Below, piece by piece: positions 20,849 to 33,829 of a stretch of 64,000 bases of DNA. A model generated the notes under the pieces. That model did not search any database. It was given only the letters and a program-made list of their open reading frames with translations, and was not told where the DNA came from. Every line of letters starts with the position of its first letter. Positions within the stretch are counted from its first letter, which is position 1. This stretch comes from Chrysoporthe austroafricana (lineage: Eukaryota; Ascomycota; Sordariomycetes; Diaporthales; Cryphonectriaceae): assembly GCA_001051155.2 (NCBI GenBank), contig JYIP02000007.1:1614342-1678341 (forward strand), given 5' to 3'. The translations under genes and the position numbers were made by a program.

Positions 20849-21267
20849 TATTATGAATGCTATAGCAAATCTTAAGAGATATTATAGGGTTAAAGGGTTT
20901 ATGCTAACAAAAGCGGTATTAAGTATAGCTTTGAATCCTAGGACGGTTTACGGGTATTTCGCAATATTTATAAGCCAATAGGGCTATTAATAGTAGGGTA
21001 TAATTGATATTTAGATTAACGATTGAAAATTATATATTAGGTTTATTTATTGCGAACGAGTACGTCCTTATATACTTAGCTTTTCAGTCTTGGATCGATA
21101 GGATTATAGCCGATCCTTTCGGTCTAGAGTAATATCGATAGGACTATCGACAGTCCTATTAGTCCTAACCCTAACCCTAGATTATATAACCTGCTTATAT
21201 ACGGTTTCTATTGGGATATTGGTTCCCTAGTTCCCATTATGTTACGCGTATTGGATAGGTTATAATA
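20849..21267 (-). repeat. 5' LTR of element C
   Basis: 419 bp, lower end TATTATGAATGC, upper end TTATAATA followed by TSD GGTAT. Contains CCTAACCCTAACCCTAG (21164-21180) just above a TATATAA box. Confidence 0.93.
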
Positions 21268-21272
21268 GGTAT

Positions 21273-24258
21273 CGAATTTCTTCTGCTATAATTTCTTGAA
21301 TTCGTAATATTCTCGTAATATATTCTTGAGTTCTAGTAATAATCCTTTTTCATCTTTCGCGATCTGGAAGAATAGAAAATACTATTAAGCGTATTTTTTT
21401 TCTATCGTTTCCTTTTTCTATTTGTATATCCTGATTTCTAGTAGCTTTGGATATTTATTATTCGTAAAGCCAAATCTCTTTTCGTAATTCTCTTATGCTT
21501 ATTATACTGGAAATTGAATTTCCTTATAATTCTATAATTTATATAGTTTCGTAATATTCTATGCCGGATTAGCCTTTTGCTAACCGCTAATCGCTTGAAT
21601 TCTTAATCTATTTTTAATTTGTACTTATAAGTTCGAAATATCCGTAACCCTTCCTTATCGTTTGGCAAATACTTTTACTTTAAGGGTATATCTAAGCCTA
21701 TTTGAATATACGTTCTTGATATTATTTTCAGTAATTAAGTCTTTCTTTTTTCCGTTAATTGCAACCCTTTTAATAAGTACGGCTAATTCTTACGAAATCT
21801 AGCTAGTAATCCAATCGATATAAGGATTATGCTCTTTGAGCTAAAGTATTTCTAAAATCAATTTATGCTATACTATATCTGTAATATCGAAAGTAGTATT
21901 TATTATAAAGCTTTAAACCGAAATAAGTAAGTAATTAGTTTTCATATCGATTATATTAAAATTGTATGCTATTGCCTTTCTTTCTATAGTATTAAGTTTA
22001 TAAGGATCCTTTTTCTGCATTCAGAAAATCCATTCTTTATTAACGATTTCTAGCAAAATGAAATTTCCTTATGCGCTATTATCCAATAATGCGTTATAAT
22101 ATTGCCCGTTAATATATACGTCCAAAATAATATATTCTTCTTTATTATTTATAGTAATGTATAAAGACTTTATAATCCTGATTGGCTATTATCCCTTTAT
22201 AGGCGATCTTTCCTTTTTGGGTCGTTCTATATTTATTTCGCTGCTTGCCTCGCTAGCCTTCTTGCCTGGCTTTAAGCGTATTGCCTTGCCTTCTCGGTTT
22301 TTTGCAATCGGTATTATTCTTTAGCTTTGTCTTGCGTATAAATAAAATATACCGATATATAGCATTATTCCCATATTATTCTTTCTTGAATATACTTCTA
22401 TAAATAATTATTAAGTAATCCGATATAAGCATTGCTATATTCGATATATAAGACTTTTCTATATTTCCTCTGGAATTTTATAATAAGCTAAATCAATTAG
22501 TCTTATTCTTTAATAAGGAACTAATTATATTTAACTTTCTTGCTAAAATATATCTGGCAATTATAATATATATAATATATCTAAGCAAATTCGTAATAAT
22601 AAGAGTATAAATAACTAATTCTTTTATTTTCTTGGGGTTTGCATCCGCTATTCTGGAACGGAATGCTTTAAAAAAGTTCTTATAATATAAGCCTATAAAC
22701 AAAGTGCTTAACTTTCGTATATTTGGTTATCCAGCTGCTATGCTTTTATTATAGCTATTTCGTACTTAAAACGCTATACTTTTCGGATTCTTTTTCGAAC
22801 GTAAAGGTTAGTAAATTATTTAGCTATCGGTTTAATAATACCGTTTCCTTTATTACTATACCGGATATTAATACTATTATATTTAGAATACCGAATTCTT
22901 CTTTTATTATTACTTCTTATTATTTATCGAAATATATTTCTAAGAGAAATTATCCTAAATTTTCTTTTCTAGCAATTAGTAAATTGCTTAAGCAATCTGA
23001 ATTGCTATCATTTATAGCTATATCGTAAAAAAGGCCTTTTCTTCTTATAGCGAGTTATCTTTATCCTTTAAATTTATATAAAAACTATTCTAAACCTTCT
23101 TTCGCTAAGAAATATAATAAGCAATAATTCTAATAATAAGCTATCCAGCTTATACTACTATAATTAAGGTCCGCTACTTATTCTAGCAAGATATTATTAT
23201 TTAACTAATTGGGTTTTTATTGCTAAGCGATATTAATTTATCTTTTCGGAACTAGCTTCTATTCTCGTTTTTTCTTCTCTTAATAGCAATTACGGGCAAT
23301 ATACCCTTTTTTGCTATAATTATAATAAATAACCCTTTTGCGTTATTCTCGTATAAAAGCATTCAGTTCTATAAGTTCGGCATATATCGTACTTAAATAA
23401 GCTATACTATTTCGGCTACCGTATTGGAATTTGCGCTTATTAGAATTGGATTAATGCTAAGGAATATTATTATAATTCTTCTATTATTATCGTTTTCGCT
23501 TGTAAAACCGATTATCGATACGAACGGCCTTATTAATAAATTTATTAAATTCTTTAAATCAGTCTTCCTTATAGAATTCGTCCTTAACTTTTTTTTTGAA
23601 TCCTATATAATAAGCATCTATAAAAGGCTCGTTTTCGTAATCGAAATAGGCAATAATTTGTCTGAATTTAGCCGTATAATTTACTGCTAATCCCGTTTGC
23701 CGAAATGCTTCCAATTGCCGTATTGCAATGCGTTATTTGTCTGGATTTCCGAAAATTTTAGTAAAGGCTTTTTCGAAATTGGAATAGTATTAGAAAATGC
23801 GTTTAGTATTTTCGGAACGGAATGCATTATCGTTATTTAAGTAATTACGAAAAGTAGGTTTCTATTACTAGAATGCTATTCTTTCGAATCGGCTTTTCGC
23901 GAAATCGATCTTATCGTAAGTAATCCTGAATTAGGTTCCATAATGCTTGAAATAAGCCTTAAATTGGGTTAAGAAGGCCTGAAAGTTTCCGCGAATGCTT
24001 TTATAAGGCTTAAGCTTATTAAGCTTGAAAGCCTTGGCTTGCTGAAAGGCATTAAAGCGGAAAACCTCGTTCTTGACTTCTTCGAGCTATTAATATAGGG
24101 CTATATTTTGCTCCTGGAATTGTTCGTTAATAAAGATAACCGGGTTTCCTTCCTGAAAGGCCTGGTTGCTAGAAGAAAACGAGATTTGAAGCGCTATCGT
24201 ATTCCGATATTATTTAAAGGGAATATATTAAACCGTTTTTGAATAAGAGTTATCAAAA
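21273..24258 (-). pseudogene. Element B gag and start of pol
   Basis: Continuation of B beyond the C insertion. At the left edge the sequence resumes with the segment just upstream of RT (compare C near 17870-17930). Farther right lies the region between gag and RT, including the frame 22702-22493 that has counterparts in A (33189-33355) and F. A CCHC knuckle relic lies near 23300, the gag capsid region near 24100-23700, and the leader next to the LTR at 24258. Stops throughout. No intact protease motif was found. Confidence 0.65.
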
Positions 24259-24710
24259 TATTATAAATGCTATAGCAATCCTAAAATATGCCGTAAAATT
24301 AAAAGGTTTTATGCTAATAAGAGCAATATTAAATATAAGCTTTAAGTAAAAGAATACGATTTACCGAATATTGTAATATTTATAAATCTTAAGCGATTAT
24401 CAGTAATAGAGTCCAATTGATATTTAAATTGATAACTGAAAAACTATAGTAATTTATTTGGGGATTGTTTTATTCTTTATATTCTTAATTCTTCTGTCTT
24501 ATACTGCTAGATTTGCTAAATTTGGGACAGATTCTCAGATCTGGGATTGGGTAGTCTTATAGCAAATCCTTAAATCCTTCTTCCTTTATAACCTTAACCC
24601 TGGCTTATATAAGCAACGGGAGGGGGTTCCGTAAATAGGGCTATAAATACGGTATTTATCTATCCCTATCCTTGCTTTAACATACTTTATTTCTTTGCCG
24701 GGTTATAATA
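24259..24710 (-). repeat. 5' LTR of element B
   Basis: 452 bp, same length as its partner; upper end GGGTTATAATA followed by TSD GGATA (24711-24715). Many C/T and G/A differences from the 3' copy are evident by eye. Confidence 0.92.
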
Positions 24711-24715
24711 GGATA

Positions 24716-25036
24716 GCCTTTCAATAATAAGAACTAACCTTTTGTAACTATTTAGATAATAGCGAAGATTTCCGTTCTGAAAATACCAAGCGCATTTTTT
24801 AACGCTATATTAATTTCGAATTAGCTCTTATAAAGATTTTCGGAAATTCGGACAAACGACGCATTGTAATACGGCAGCTAAAAGCATTATAGCAAATTAG
24901 CTTGGCCGCAAACTATATAGCCAAATTCCGATAGATTATCGCTTATTTGGATTATGAAAACGAACCTTTTATAAATGCTTATTATACGGAATTTAAAAAA
25001 GAAATTAAGAACAAACTCTATAAGGAAAACCGATTC
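24716..25036 (+). pseudogene. Element A gag, second segment
   Basis: Resumes gag of A after element B: frames include SENTKRIF, FELALIKIFGN and KRRIVIRQLK, then YIAKFRQIIAYLDYENEPF (a conserved gag stretch also seen in F near 47000-47060), and ends at the insertion of D. 25032-25036 (GATTC) is the TSD. Interrupted by RIP stops. Confidence 0.7.
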
Positions 25037-25455
25037 TATTATAAACGCTGCAGCAAATCCTAAAAGATACTATAAAGTTAAAGGGTTTATGCTAATAAGA
25101 GCAGTACCAAATACGGCCTTAAGTCCTAAAACGGTTTACGGGTATTTCGCAATATTTATAAGCTAATAAGGCTATCAATAGTAAAGTATAATTAATATTT
25201 AGATTGACAATTGAAAACTATATATTAGGTTTACTTATTGCGAACGAATACATTCTTATATATTTAGCTTTTCAGTCTTGAATCGATAAGACCGTAACCG
25301 ATCCTTTCGGTTTAGGGTAATATCGATAGGACTATTAATAATCCTGTTAGTCTTAACCCTAATTCTAAATTATATAACTTGCTTATATACGGTTTCTATT
25401 AGGATATTAGTTCCCTGGTTCCTATTATATTACGCGTATTGGATAGGTTATAATA
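25037..25455 (-). repeat. 3' LTR of element D
   Basis: 419 bp; lower end TATTATAAACGCTGC, upper end GGTTATAATA, adjoining the polypurine tract TTACAGAAAAAGGATAA read on the minus strand. Confidence 0.92.
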
Positions 25456-25636
25456 TTATCCTTTTTCTGTAAATCGTTATCTTTTAACGATCTTTCGTAA
25501 GTCTTTCTTATCCCCCCTTTGTTCCTGTTATCGTACTTTCTTAATCGAGATATCGAATAAGGTTTCCAAGTCTTATTCCAAGAAGACCGAATAGTTTCTT
25601 TTTTTCTGGTTTTCAGTTTTCTGTCAGAATATCGTT

Positions 25637-26158
25637 ATGCCTGCTTATTCGTTTTATAAAGACCGGAAAATCTTATATATAGCTTTTAAAGAAGATTCTT
25701 CCTATTATGCCGAATGCGTTCATTCTAAGAAAGGGAATTGCGATATATATAGCTTGATTCCGGTATAAATACGCAAAATTACCTTGCAGCATTCTAAAAT
25801 AGAAACCAAGCTAAATCGTACCGAAAAAGAAGCAATAGCCGCTAATGCCAAAATGCAATGCTTGCGGTTGCAACGTTATTTATAAATTTCTAAAATAATA
25901 CGTACTGTATGCCGGGATTTCGATACTATTGAGGAATTGGAACGTATTAAAGCTGAAAAAGCCGAGGAAGAGCGCTATAGGGCTGCGGCAAAATGCCGGA
26001 ACGTAAAATCCTTAATTCCCGAAAGTCCTCTTCCCGAAAATTTCGATTTGAATATCGTTCTGTAGCAATTCGGTTCCGACTTTAACTAGCCGGTATTAGA
26101 TTAGGAATTTGATTTCCCAGGAATAGCCAGTCTTTCTAGCACTTTCTATCCTTTTTAA
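25637..26158 (+). pseudogene. Antisense accessory ORF of element D
   Basis: 522 bp, 182 bp inside the 3' LTR: identical length and position to the copy in C. The N-terminal Cys residues are more eroded (MPAYSFYKDRK: both Cys of the first pair are Tyr) but AECVHSKKGNCDI is kept, as are ELERIKAEKAEEERYRAAA and PESPLPENFDL. Stops are TAA/TAG. C-to-Y changes match G-to-A RIP on TGT/TGC codons. Clearly a decayed homologue; function unknown. Confidence 0.72.
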
Positions 26159-26199
26159 ATTTAATATATAATTTCTTTATATTCTTTTTTATTATTATT

Positions 26200-29100
26200 T
26201 ATTTAAGTAGTTTGCTAATATTTGGAATGCATTTCGTAAGTTAGTTTTTAGTTTTTACGAATTTTCGCTTACTGAATAGCCTTTCTATTTAACGAAATAT
26301 TCGGGATTATAATTTGGTTTGCAATACTTGAGAATTCGTTCGATTTCGTATTCTGGTTTATTATTTTCGATTTGGATAATTTTATCTATATTAGTTAATT
26401 TAAGTATTAATTCGAAAAACGAGATATGGAATACCGAGTAGATTCTTATTCTATAGGGTAATGCGAATTCGAAATTAATATTTAAAACTTTCTTTAGAAT
26501 TTTGAATAATCCCAGTTTTTTGTAATCTAATAAGTAAAAAGGTTTCGTTATTCTGATATATTCTTTTTATCGAATAAAATAGATTTTATCTTTTTCTTAT
26601 AAAATTGGTCTTTCAATCTTTTTGGAATTAGCATATTTTGTTATTCTTTTTTATACGAATTTCAGTTCTTTTTGGAATTTTTCTTAAATTTTCTTAATCT
26701 TTCTGATTCGTTTTTCTGCAGCTTCTATATTTGCTCTTAATATTTTATCGTAATAGGCTATCGGATTATAATTATAGAATGCATAAAATAATAATTTTTT
26801 CGTTATGCTTATATTCGCGCTATTATATGCAAATTATACTAAAAGTAAGAAATTAATTTAATTATTTTATTTGTAATTTATATAATATTGCAAATATTGC
26901 TTAATAATTTGGTTAGTCCTTTCTATTTATCTATCCGTCTATAAGTAGAATGCTATAAATATTTTTTATTATATTCCGAATAGCTTCGTAAATAAAGTCC
27001 AGAAATTTGATACGAATTTTCTATTTCTATCGGAAATAATTTCTCTAAGCATACTATAATTAGCTATAACCGTTTTCAGAAATATATATGCGAAATCTTT
27101 TACCGTATTGCTTTCTTTATAAGGGAAGAAATAAGCATATTTGCTTAATTTGCAAATTATTATTAAAATGCTATTATATTATATTTTAGTTAAGGATTTT
27201 TATAAGAAAAATAGCTTAATAATAAAATCCTAGCTAATAGATTGCCAAACCGTTATCAGGATAAGGAATGGTTGGAATAATCTATAGGGCTTATAATATT
27301 CGATCTTATTTTTCTTATAGCTATCGTATTCTCGTAAGATATTTTCAATCTTTCGTTTAAGTCCTAGTAAATTCTAATATCTCTTGATCCTTTCGTAAGT
27401 AGCTCTGATTCCTTAATAGCCGTATGCAAGTGCATTATACGTAATCCTAATATATTCGTTTTATTCCCTAATAATTATATTTTCTGGTTTCTTTTGTTTA
27501 TTATTAATTCTGATAATTATATTAAGCTCTTTTGTTTCGTTTATAAAGCTGCTATTTTTGTCTTGCTTGAAAATATTCTATAATTCCTTAGATTTTATGC
27601 TTTAGTAATCTGTTCGTTTGCTAAATGCATTTGCTCTGCTATTTTCTAATCCTTTGCAATATACGATTTTTAAATCGAATTGTAAAAGGAATTCTGCTTA
27701 TCTGACTTATCGTTTATTCAAGACTTTTATCATTATAAACGTTATTAGGTTTTTATAATTTAAATGCATTATTATTTGATATTTTATTCCGATTAAGTAA
27801 TACTATTATTTTTCGAATGCTTTTATAATTGCTATAAGCTTTTTGTTTAGAATGCTATAATTAATCTCTAAGCCATTTAACTTTTTTGAGAAGTTGCTTA
27901 TAATCCTGAAATGTCTTTGGTTATCTCGTTAGCTTAATTATCCGCTAAATGCATAATCCGATATATCGGTTTCAATTTCAAATAATTTATTTGGGTTTGC
28001 TTCGCAAAGTATAGGTTCTGATATAATTCGTTTCTTAATCTTGTCGAATACCTCTTACGCTTCCTTAATCTATTCAAATTTGTAATCCTTCTTTATAAAA
28101 TCTATAAATAATCGTATAATCTTGCTATAATTTCGGATAAATTATCGATAGAAATTAATATAGCCGAAAAATGCTCTAATTTCTTTAATTTTTTCTAATA
28201 CTAGCTATTCTTTTACTGCTTAAACTTTATCTTTCTATATACTAATTTGTCTTAATTCGATAATATAGCTTAAATAATCGACTTTCTATTAATAGAATTA
28301 GCATTTAATTAGTTTTATAAGGAATTTATTATCTTATAATATCTAGAATACTTGCTATATATATTATTTATGTATTATAAAATCTTTTGAATAAATAAAG
28401 ATATTATCAAAATAGATAATAATAATAATATCCAAATATTCGCGAAAAATATCGTTAATTATTTCTTGGAAAGATACGAGTATATTAATTAATCCAAAAA
28501 ATAAGATTACGTATTCAAAATGTCCGTAACGAGTTCGGAAAGCTGTTTTCCAAATATTATCTTCCCTAATCCGAATATAGTAATATCCTTCTTTGAAATC
28601 CAGAATAGTAAACCATTTTATTCTTATTAATCAGTCTTGTATTTTTCTTATTAGCAGTAAGGGATACCAATTCTTGATTATAATATCGTTAAGCTATCGA
28701 TAGTTTACGCAAAGTCGTAATTTGCTATTTTTCTTTAGAATAAATAGGATTGAATATCCCATTAGTAATCGTAATTTCTGTATATAACCTCTTTTGAGGT
28801 TTTTTTCAATATATTCCTTAAGTATTTTAAGTTTTGCTTAATCAAGCTTGTAAATAAAATAGTTTTATAGCTTTGCTTTTTCTTTTAATGGGATTTTGTA
28901 ATCGAAAAAGCTATATTCTAATAGGCCGTTATCGAATTTCTTTTGCTATAGTTTCTTGAATTCGTAGTATTCTTGCGGCACGTTTTTGAGATCTGGTAAC
29001 GGTCTTTTTTCGTTTTTTGCGATTTGTAGGAATATAAAGTATTATTATGCATATCTTGCCTTGTTAGCTTCTTATTTTTGAGGCTTTCTTGTTTCTGGCG

Positions 29101-29950
29101 GTTTCGGGTATTTGCTAAGTACCGAGCCAAATTATTTTTTAGCATATTCGTATTATAGAAGCTGTATTTCTTTATAGTTCTATAATTTATATTTCTTTAT
29201 ATTGCTTCGTACTTAATTAAGTTTTTGCTAATCGATAATTATTTATAATTTTGATTCGTTTCCGACTTTTATCTGGGGGTTTAAGGTATCCGTAACCTTT
29301 CTCTGTATCGTAGCTTGCTTTTCTGCCTTAAGAGTACTTACGAGCTTATTTGAACGCATTTCTCTTATGCTATCCTTAATAACTAGGTCTTTTCCTTTAT
29401 TAATAATTGCAACTTTTTCAATAAATATAGCTTATTCCTATAAAATCTGGCCAGTAGTCCAATCGATTCGAAAGTTATGCTTTTTAAGCTAAAGTATTCT
29501 TAAGATCAATTTATGCTATGCTATATTTATAATATCAAAAGTAACGTTTATCGTAAGGCTTTGGATCGAAATAAGTAAGTAATTAGTTTCTATATTAATT
29601 ATATTTAAATTATACGTAACCGGTTTTCCTTCTATAATATTAAGCTTATAAAAACTTTTTTTCTGTATCCAAAGGATTCGTTCTCTATTAATGACTTCTA
29701 GCAAAATGAAATTTCTTTATATACTATTATTCATTAATACGCTATATTATTATCCTTTAATATATACGTCCAGAATAATATGTTTTTCGTTTTCTTTAAT
29801 AATAGCGCATAAGGATTTCGTAATCCTAATCGGCTATTATCCTATTATAAGCGATCTTTCCTTTTTGGGGTTTCTTGGGCGTTTTTTGCTGCTTGCTATA
29901 CTAGCTTTTTTTGCTTGAATATAGCTTCGCTACCGATTCTTCTCGATTTT
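26200..29950 (-). pseudogene. Element D pol
   Basis: Collinear with pol of C. Chromodomain and integrase C-terminus about 26255-26530, integrase core about 26999-27184, RNase H about 27600-28160, RT core about 28364-28603 with the catalytic box reading YFDN (28400-28414). Small surviving frames such as 28918-29145 are pieces of the RT N-terminal extension. Many TAA/TAG stops; not functional. Confidence 0.72.
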
Positions 29951-30858
29951 CTGCAGCTTATGCCATTCTTTGGCCTTATCTTATGCATATATAAAGCATG
30001 CTATTATATAGCATTATCCCTATATAATTTTCCTATCGATGCATATTTGTAAGCAATTATCGAATAGCTTTATATATACGTTATTATCTTCGATATATAG
30101 GATTTTTCTATATCTTCCCCTTTCTTCCGTAACGGGATAGATTAATTAATCCTATTCCCTAAATAGGAACCAATCGTATTTAATTTTCTTGCTGAAATGT
30201 ATCTAGCAGTTATAGTAAATATAATTAATCCAGGCAAATTCGTAATAACAAAAGTATAAGTAATTAATCTTTCCGTTTTCTTAAAGTAAATATTCGCTAT
30301 TTTAAAATAGTATACTTTAAAAGAATTCTTTTATCGTAAGCCTATAAATAATATATTCCATTTCTATATGCTTAAATATCTATTTGCTGCAATCTTGGCA
30401 ATCTTTTTGCTAGTAATAGGCTATTTCTTTTAACGGTTTTTTATCGAGAATTGGAATTGGTAAGTTATCTGGCTATTTGTCAGAATATATCGATTCCTCG
30501 ACAATATTATTAAATATTAGTAACTTAGTTTGTATAATGCCGATTTCTTTTTCTATTATATTATTCTATTATTATTCTAAATAATAATTCAAAAAGTATT
30601 TTCCCAAGTCTTTTTCGTTCTATAAAAGTCTTTCGCTAAAATAATCGGAATTACTATTCTGGATAACCGTATCGTAAAATAGGCCTTTTCTGCCTATAAC
30701 GAGCTATTATTATTCTTAAAGCTTATATAGGAACTATCCCGAATTTTCTTTTGCCGAAAAGTGCAATATGCAATAATTTTAATAGCAGGCTATTTAGCTA
30801 AGGCTATTATAATTAGGGTCCGCTACTTATTCCGGTTAGATATTTTTGTTTAGCTAAT

Positions 30859-31908
30859 TGGGTTTTTGTTACTAAGCGATATTAAGCTATTTTTCTGGAA
30901 TTAGCTTCTATTTTCGCTTTTTTCGTTCTTATTAATAATTGCGAGCGATATAGCCTTTCTTGCCGCAATTATAACAAATAATCCCTTTATATTATTCGTA
31001 TATAAAAGTATCTAATTCTATAGGTCTAATATGCATAATGCCCGAATAAGCCGTATTATTTTTATTTTTATACTGAAATTTGCATTTCCTAGTATTTAGC
31101 TAGTATTGCAGAATAATACTATAATTCTTTTGCTATTATTATTATTATTCGTATAATCTATTATCGATTCGGATTGCTTTATTAATAAATTTACTGAATT
31201 TTTCGGGTCAGTTCTCTTTATAAAGTTTATCTTTAATTTTTTCTTTAAATCCCGCATAATAAGTATCTATAAGAAGTTCGTCCTCGTAATTAAAGTAAGT
31301 TACGATTTGCCGAAATTTGGCTATATAGTTTGCAGCCGAACCGGTTTATCGAAATGCCTTTAGTTGCCGTATTGCAATGCGTTGTTCGTCCGGATTTCCA
31401 AAAGTCTTGGTAAAGGCTGATTCGAAATTGGCATAATGCTAGAAAATGCGTTTGGTATCTTCCGAGCGGAATTCTTTACTATTGTTCAAATAGTTGCGGA
31501 AAGTTGGTTCCTATTACTGGAAAGCTATCCTTTCGAGACGGCTTCTTGCGAAATCGATTTTATTATAAGTAATTCGGAACTGGGTTCCGTAATGCTTGAA
31601 ATAAGCTTTGAATTGCGTTAAGAAGGCTTAAAGGTTTCCTCGAATATTTTTGTAAGGGCTTAGCTTATCGAGCTTGAAAGCTTTGGCTTGCTAGAAAGCA
31701 TTAAAGCGAATAATTTCGTTCTTGATTTCCTTAAATTGCTAATACAAGGCTATATTCTGTTATTAAAATTGCTTATTAATAAGGACGATTAATATTTCTT
31801 CCTGAAAAACCTGGTTATTAGACGAAAACGGGATTTGAAACGCTATTATATTCTGGATATTGCTTAAGGGGTATATACTGAACCGATCTTGAATAAGAAT
31901 TATCAAAA
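30859..31908 (-). pseudogene. Element D gag with leader
   Basis: Collinear with gag of C: knuckle relic near 30930-30985, capsid region near 31400-31700, leader with ATTCTTATTCAA next to the 5' LTR. Stops throughout. The plus-strand frame 31436-31621 is its shadow. Confidence 0.68.
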
Positions 31909-32327
31909 TATTATAAATGCTATAGCAAATCTTAAGAAATATTATAAAGTTAAAAGGTTTATGCTAATAAGAGCAGTATTAAATACGGCTTTGAATTTTA
32001 GGATAGTTTACGGGTATTTCGCAATATTTATAAGCTAATAAGGCTATTAATAGTAGAGTATAATTGATATTTAGATTGATAACTGAAAACTATATACTAG
32101 GTTTATTTACTGCGAATGAATATATCCTTATATATTTAGCTTTTCAATCTTGGATCGATAAGACCGTAGCCGATCTTCTCGGTCCAGGGTAATATCGATA
32201 GGACTGTCGATAGTCCTGTCGGTCCTAACCCTAACCCTAAATTATATAACCTGCTTATATACGGTTTCTATTGGGATATTGGTTCTCTGGTTCTTATTAT
32301 ATTACGCATATTGGATGGGTTATAACA
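31909..32327 (-). repeat. 5' LTR of element D
   Basis: 419 bp; upper terminus GGTTATAACA is unmutated. It contains CCTAACCCTAACCCTAA at 32224-32240 followed by a TATATAA box, and a copy of the GATAG/CTATC dyad. Confidence 0.93.
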
Positions 32328-32332
32328 GATTC

Positions 32333-33360
32333 GAAAAACTTAATAAGTTTATTAATAAAGCAATCCGCATTAATAACTAACTTTACGAATAGCGCCAATA
32401 ATAATAGAAGAACTATAATAGCGTCCCGAAATATTAATTTAATTTAAGAAAGCGCAAATTCTAATAGAAAACCCGGAATAATATAGCTTATTCAAATACG
32501 ATATATATTAGATTTATAAAGCTAAATACTTTTATATAGGAATAATGCAAAAGCGTTATTTGCTATAATTATAATAAGAAAAGCTATATCGTACGTAATT
32601 GCTATTAGGAAAAAAAGAAATGAAATTGGAAACCAATTCTAAAAAAATAGATTAATATTGCTTAGCAATAAAAACCCAATTAATTAAGCAATAATATTTT
32701 ACCGGAATAAATAGCAGACTTTAATTATAATAGCATAAGCTAAATAGCTTGCTATTAAAACTATTGCTTATTATATTTTTTAACGAAAGAAAGCTTAAAA
32801 TAATTCTTATATAAATTTAAAAGATAGAAATAGCTTGCTATAAAAAGAAAAGGCTTTATTTATAATGCAGCTATAAATAGCAATAATTCCGATTATTCAA
32901 GCAATTCTTTTAATACTGGGAAAAAAAATTTAAGGAAATTTCTTTTGAATTACTATTTCGAACGATAATGGGATACGATAATAAAAGAAGAATTCGGCAT
33001 TCAAAAAAAGAGAATACTTATATTTAATGCTATACTTGAAAGAATAATTTTATAAGATAAATAGCCGGATAACTTATTAACTCTTATATAAAAAGAAGAA
33101 CTCGATATAGGAATAGAAGAAATAATATCCTAGCGTATAAAATAAAAATAACCGGAACGAAATAACTGGATATCCAAATATACAAAAATTGAATACCTTA
33201 TTTACGGATTTATATTATAGGAACTTTTCTAAAATATTCTATTTCAGAATAGCAAATACAGATTTCAGGAAAATAAAAGAATTAATTACTTATACTCTTA
33301 TTATTATAAGCTTGCTTAAATATACTATATATATTATAACTGCTAAATATACTTTAATAA
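32333..33360 (+). pseudogene. Element A gag C-terminus and gag-pol linker
   Basis: Third segment of A. At 32561-32602 a knuckle reads CYNYNKKSYIVRNC, i.e. CxxCxxxxHxxxxC with the second Cys and the His changed to Tyr. The frame 33189-33355 (LYYRNFSKIFYFRIA ...) matches the equivalent linker of B (22702-22493). It ends at the insertion of E; 33356-33360 (AATAA) is the TSD. Stops elsewhere in the frame. Confidence 0.7.
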
Positions 33361-33568
33361 TAATAGCAAAATCTATTAACGAAGTAAATTCGTAATAAAT
33401 TCGCCTAGTAAATTTATAGTAAATCCCTTAATAAATACGCAATGAATTTACTAAATAAATGCTATACTCTTACCGGGAAGCTTATATAATGCCTTAATAA
33501 GCTTTTAGCATAATTTACTTTCTTGAAAAAATTATGCTTTATAACATATTTTAATACGTTTACTATCA
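33361..33568 (+). repeat. Left (5') LTR of element E
   Basis: 208 bp, begins TAATAGCAAAATC (TGATAGCAAAAC in the partner), ends ACGTTTACTATCA. Two bases after the LTR the sequence TAGTAGCTACGC could be a RIP-altered primer-binding site (TGG start), but I cannot assign a tRNA. Confidence 0.92.
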
Positions 33569-33637
33569 ATTAGTAGCTACGCTTTGCACGCTTTTATTGC
33601 GTAATCGGATTTCGATTATCGGCTTTATAAAGCAATA

Positions 33638-33773
33638 GCTCTTATAAGAATATCGGTCCTGTAAGATAATAACTTCTATAAAAGTATCGACTTTGTAAAG
33701 TATCGGCTCTTATAAAAATATCGGTCTTATAAGATATTAGCTTCTATAAAAATAGCATTCCTATAAAAGATAT
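33638..33773 (+). repeat. 68-bp tandem duplication in the leader of E
   Basis: Two adjacent 68-bp units (33638-33705, 33706-33773) sharing GCTCTTATAA, AATATCGG and AACTTCTATAAAA-type words; shorter CTTATAA/TATCGG motifs recur inside each unit. It lies in the untranslated leader between LTR and gag. Confidence 0.7.
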
Positions 33774-33829
33774 TATAATTATTTATTAATAATTCATTGC
33801 TAATTTATTATAGCAATTACTGGCAATAA

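Larger units (their letters stand above)
13978..21267 (-). mobile_element. Element C: complete type I Ty3/gypsy retrotransposon inserted in B
   Basis: 7290 bp, minus strand, uninterrupted. Direct LTRs of 419 bp (13978-14396, 20849-21267) and TSD GGTAT (13973-13977, 21268-21272). Internal order from the 5' end at right: leader, gag with CCHC knuckle, RT, RNase H, integrase, chromodomain, then an opposite-strand ORF and a polypurine tract next to the 3' LTR. All genes have RIP-type stops. It shares LTR length and overall length with D (7291 bp), so C and D are one subfamily. Confidence 0.93.
10084..24710 (-). mobile_element. Element B: type I Ty3/gypsy retrotransposon inserted in A
   Basis: Minus-strand element with two 452-bp LTRs (10084-10535 and 24259-24710) and TSD GGATA (10079-10083, 24711-24715). 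Its internal part is split by element C at 13978-21272; without C and one TSD copy it is 7332 bp. It carries gag, pol and an opposite-strand ORF next to the 3' LTR. It lies in the gag gene of A. Confidence 0.92.
25037..32327 (-). mobile_element. Element D: complete type I Ty3/gypsy retrotransposon inserted in A
   Basis: 7291 bp, minus strand, 419-bp LTRs (25037-25455, 31909-32327), TSD GATTC (25032-25036, 32328-32332). Collinear with C at an offset of 11059 bases over its whole length, with at most one net base of length difference. Same genes, all RIP-damaged. It lies in the gag gene of A. Confidence 0.93.

Noticed and set aside
21164..21180. CCCTAA repeats as a telomere or interstitial telomere
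   Set aside because: Only two to three units at the same position in each 419-bp LTR, so they belong to the LTR.
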